6,921 bases of DNA, taken from NCBI GenBank assembly GCA_900556965.1, contig USQV01000050.1, forward strand, positions 1-6,921, written 5' to 3'. The stretch comes from an uncultured Clostridium sp. (GTDB taxonomy: Bacteria; Bacillota_A; Clostridia; Lachnospirales; Lachnospiraceae). The notes below the pieces were generated by a model. It had not been told where the DNA came from. It was given only the letters and a program-made list of their open reading frames with translations, and did not search any database. The position numbers were made by a program, and so were the translations under genes. Shown here in pieces: positions 6,016-6,921 of the stretch (positions within the stretch are counted from its first letter, which is position 1; every line of letters starts with the position of its first letter).

Positions 6016-6909
6016 TCACACGCTTTTTACAATGATCCCCTCCTCCTGTGACAGCTTCTGCCTGCAAAGCTCCAAAAGCTTTTCCTGATAAGGAGATTCA
6101 TCCTGAACACGATTCAGATAATAGATCGTCCGGTTCGGCAGCTCTACATCCAGATCATGGATCGAAACCGGTGCGTTTTTTTCAATGCTCCGGGCTATCG
6201 AAACCGGTAAAAAGGCCCAATTCTCTCCGTTCTGGGCAAAGTATTGTAAAAATCCCATTTCATCCAGATAGACACGCGGATGGGCACCATTTCCGAAATA
6301 ATAATTATGCCATGAAACAAAATTTCCATCCCAGTTAGTCCGGATCTCCAGCCGGGGATCCAGCTCGCTGATTCGGATCTTTTCCGGAAGGCCCAGACAT
6401 TTTCCGGCAACCAGACAGAGCTTTTCTTCAAACAGTATATTTGTACTGATCTGGGACGAGAACATCGGATCGGTAATAAACGCAATATCCGCCGTCTTGT
6501 TGTTCAGATAAGAATATGCGTCCACCGAATGAAGCGTCGTCACATGAAGGGCGCATTCCGGATTTGTTTTAATAAATGTCTGAAATACATTTGGCAACAT
6601 AAACGCCAAAAGGCTTCCTACGCTGGCAACAAAAAAATTTCTGCCGCTCCCTAAAAGTGCCTCCTCCTGCGTTTCCTTCCATAATGCCTGCCATCGGTGT
6701 GCCAATCCGATAAACGCCTGCCCCTGTCTGGTCAGCTGCACATTCCGGACGCCTTTGTTTCGCACGAACAGGGAATATCCCAGCTCCTCCTCCAGAGAGC
6801 GGATCCGCCTTCCCAGAGCCGGTTGTGTAACATATAGCTTTTCCGCTGCTGCTGAAAAGCTCCCGTATTGAACAATATTCAAAAATGCTTCGATTTCAAG
6901 AAAAGTCAT
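6016..6909 (-). CDS. LysR-family transcriptional regulator
   Basis: This 297-residue protein has the standard LysR plan and length. An N-terminal winged helix-turn-helix (about 1-65) shows FSAAAEKLYVTQPALGRRI (18-36) as the DNA-recognition region, followed by EEELGYSLFVR (40-50). A linker helix follows (about 65-90). The C-terminal periplasmic-binding-protein-like effector domain begins near NFFVASVGSLLAFMLP (91-106). The start is supported by AGGGGAG (6915-6921), 5 bases before the ATG. The gene converges on but and shares its terminator. LysR genes more often diverge from their targets, so control of but is possible but not shown by the layout. The effector is unknown, and I do not recognise a specific named member. 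Its promoter lies beyond the right edge. Confidence 0.93.
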   Translation of the reverse strand: MTFLEIEAFLNIVQYGSFSAAAEKLYVTQPALGRRIRSLEEELGYSLFVRNKGVRNVQLTRQGQAFIGLAHRWQALWKETQEEALLGSGRNFFVASVGSLLAFMLPNVFQTFIKTNPECALHVTTLHSVDAYSYLNNKTADIAFITDPMFSSQISTNILFEEKLCLVAGKCLGLPEKIRISELDPRLEIRTNWDGNFVSWHNYYFGNGAHPRVYLDEMGFLQYFAQNGENWAFLPVSIARSIEKNAPVSIHDLDVELPNRTIYYLNRVQDESPYQEKLLELCRQKLSQEEGIIVKSV

Positions 6910-6921
6910 AGCCTCTCCCCT

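Noticed and set aside
1..6921. CRISPR arrays, tRNA/rRNA genes, insertion sequences, toxin-antitoxin or phage genes
   Set aside because: I looked for these and saw no spaced identical repeats, tRNA-like folds, transposase motifs or small paired genes. All coding space is taken by metabolic genes and one regulator.

Overview
The window is the butyrate-forming core of an anaerobic Firmicute. The four enzymes that convert acetyl-CoA to butyryl-CoA lie in one minus-strand cluster (thl, crt, hbd, bcd, in transcription order; bcd runs off the left edge). A plus-strand gene for butyryl-CoA:acetate CoA-transferase diverges from them across a 660-base AT-rich intergenic region, and a minus-strand LysR-family regulator converges on the transferase at the right edge. 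Strong AGGAGG-type ribosome sites, clostridial forms of all the enzymes, mid-range GC in the genes and the acetate-dependent transferase as the terminal step point to a gut Lachnospiraceae-type butyrate producer (Roseburia/Agathobacter/Anaerostipes-like). The genus is not determined from sequence.

Layout. 1-729: 5' part of bcd. 730-965: an unusually long hbd-bcd gap with a compound hairpin and a possible internal promoter. 966-1805: hbd. 1868-2644: crt. 2716-3897: thl. 3898-4557: divergent regulatory region with a good promoter facing each way (both TTGACA, 17-base spacer, extended -10), four Rex-like 18-base elements, a T-N11-A dyad on the transferase -10, and other repeats. 4558-5901: but. 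5916-5960: shared bidirectional terminator. 6016-6909: LysR regulator.

How the genes work together. Thl condenses two acetyl-CoA to acetoacetyl-CoA, Hbd reduces it with NAD(P)H to 3-hydroxybutyryl-CoA, Crt dehydrates it to crotonyl-CoA, and Bcd (with EtfAB, expected just beyond the left edge but not visible) reduces it to butyryl-CoA. But then swaps the CoA to acetate, releasing butyrate and returning acetyl-CoA. The pathway reoxidises NADH, so control by the NADH/NAD+ sensor Rex would make sense. One Rex-like site covers the -35 of the thl promoter, and three related copies are spread through the divergent region.

The enzymes are a well-described system. The less familiar content is regulatory: the iterated operator-like elements, the dyad on the but promoter, the long structured hbd-bcd gap, and the close linkage of but with the core cluster. 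I did not find a convincing wholly new system.
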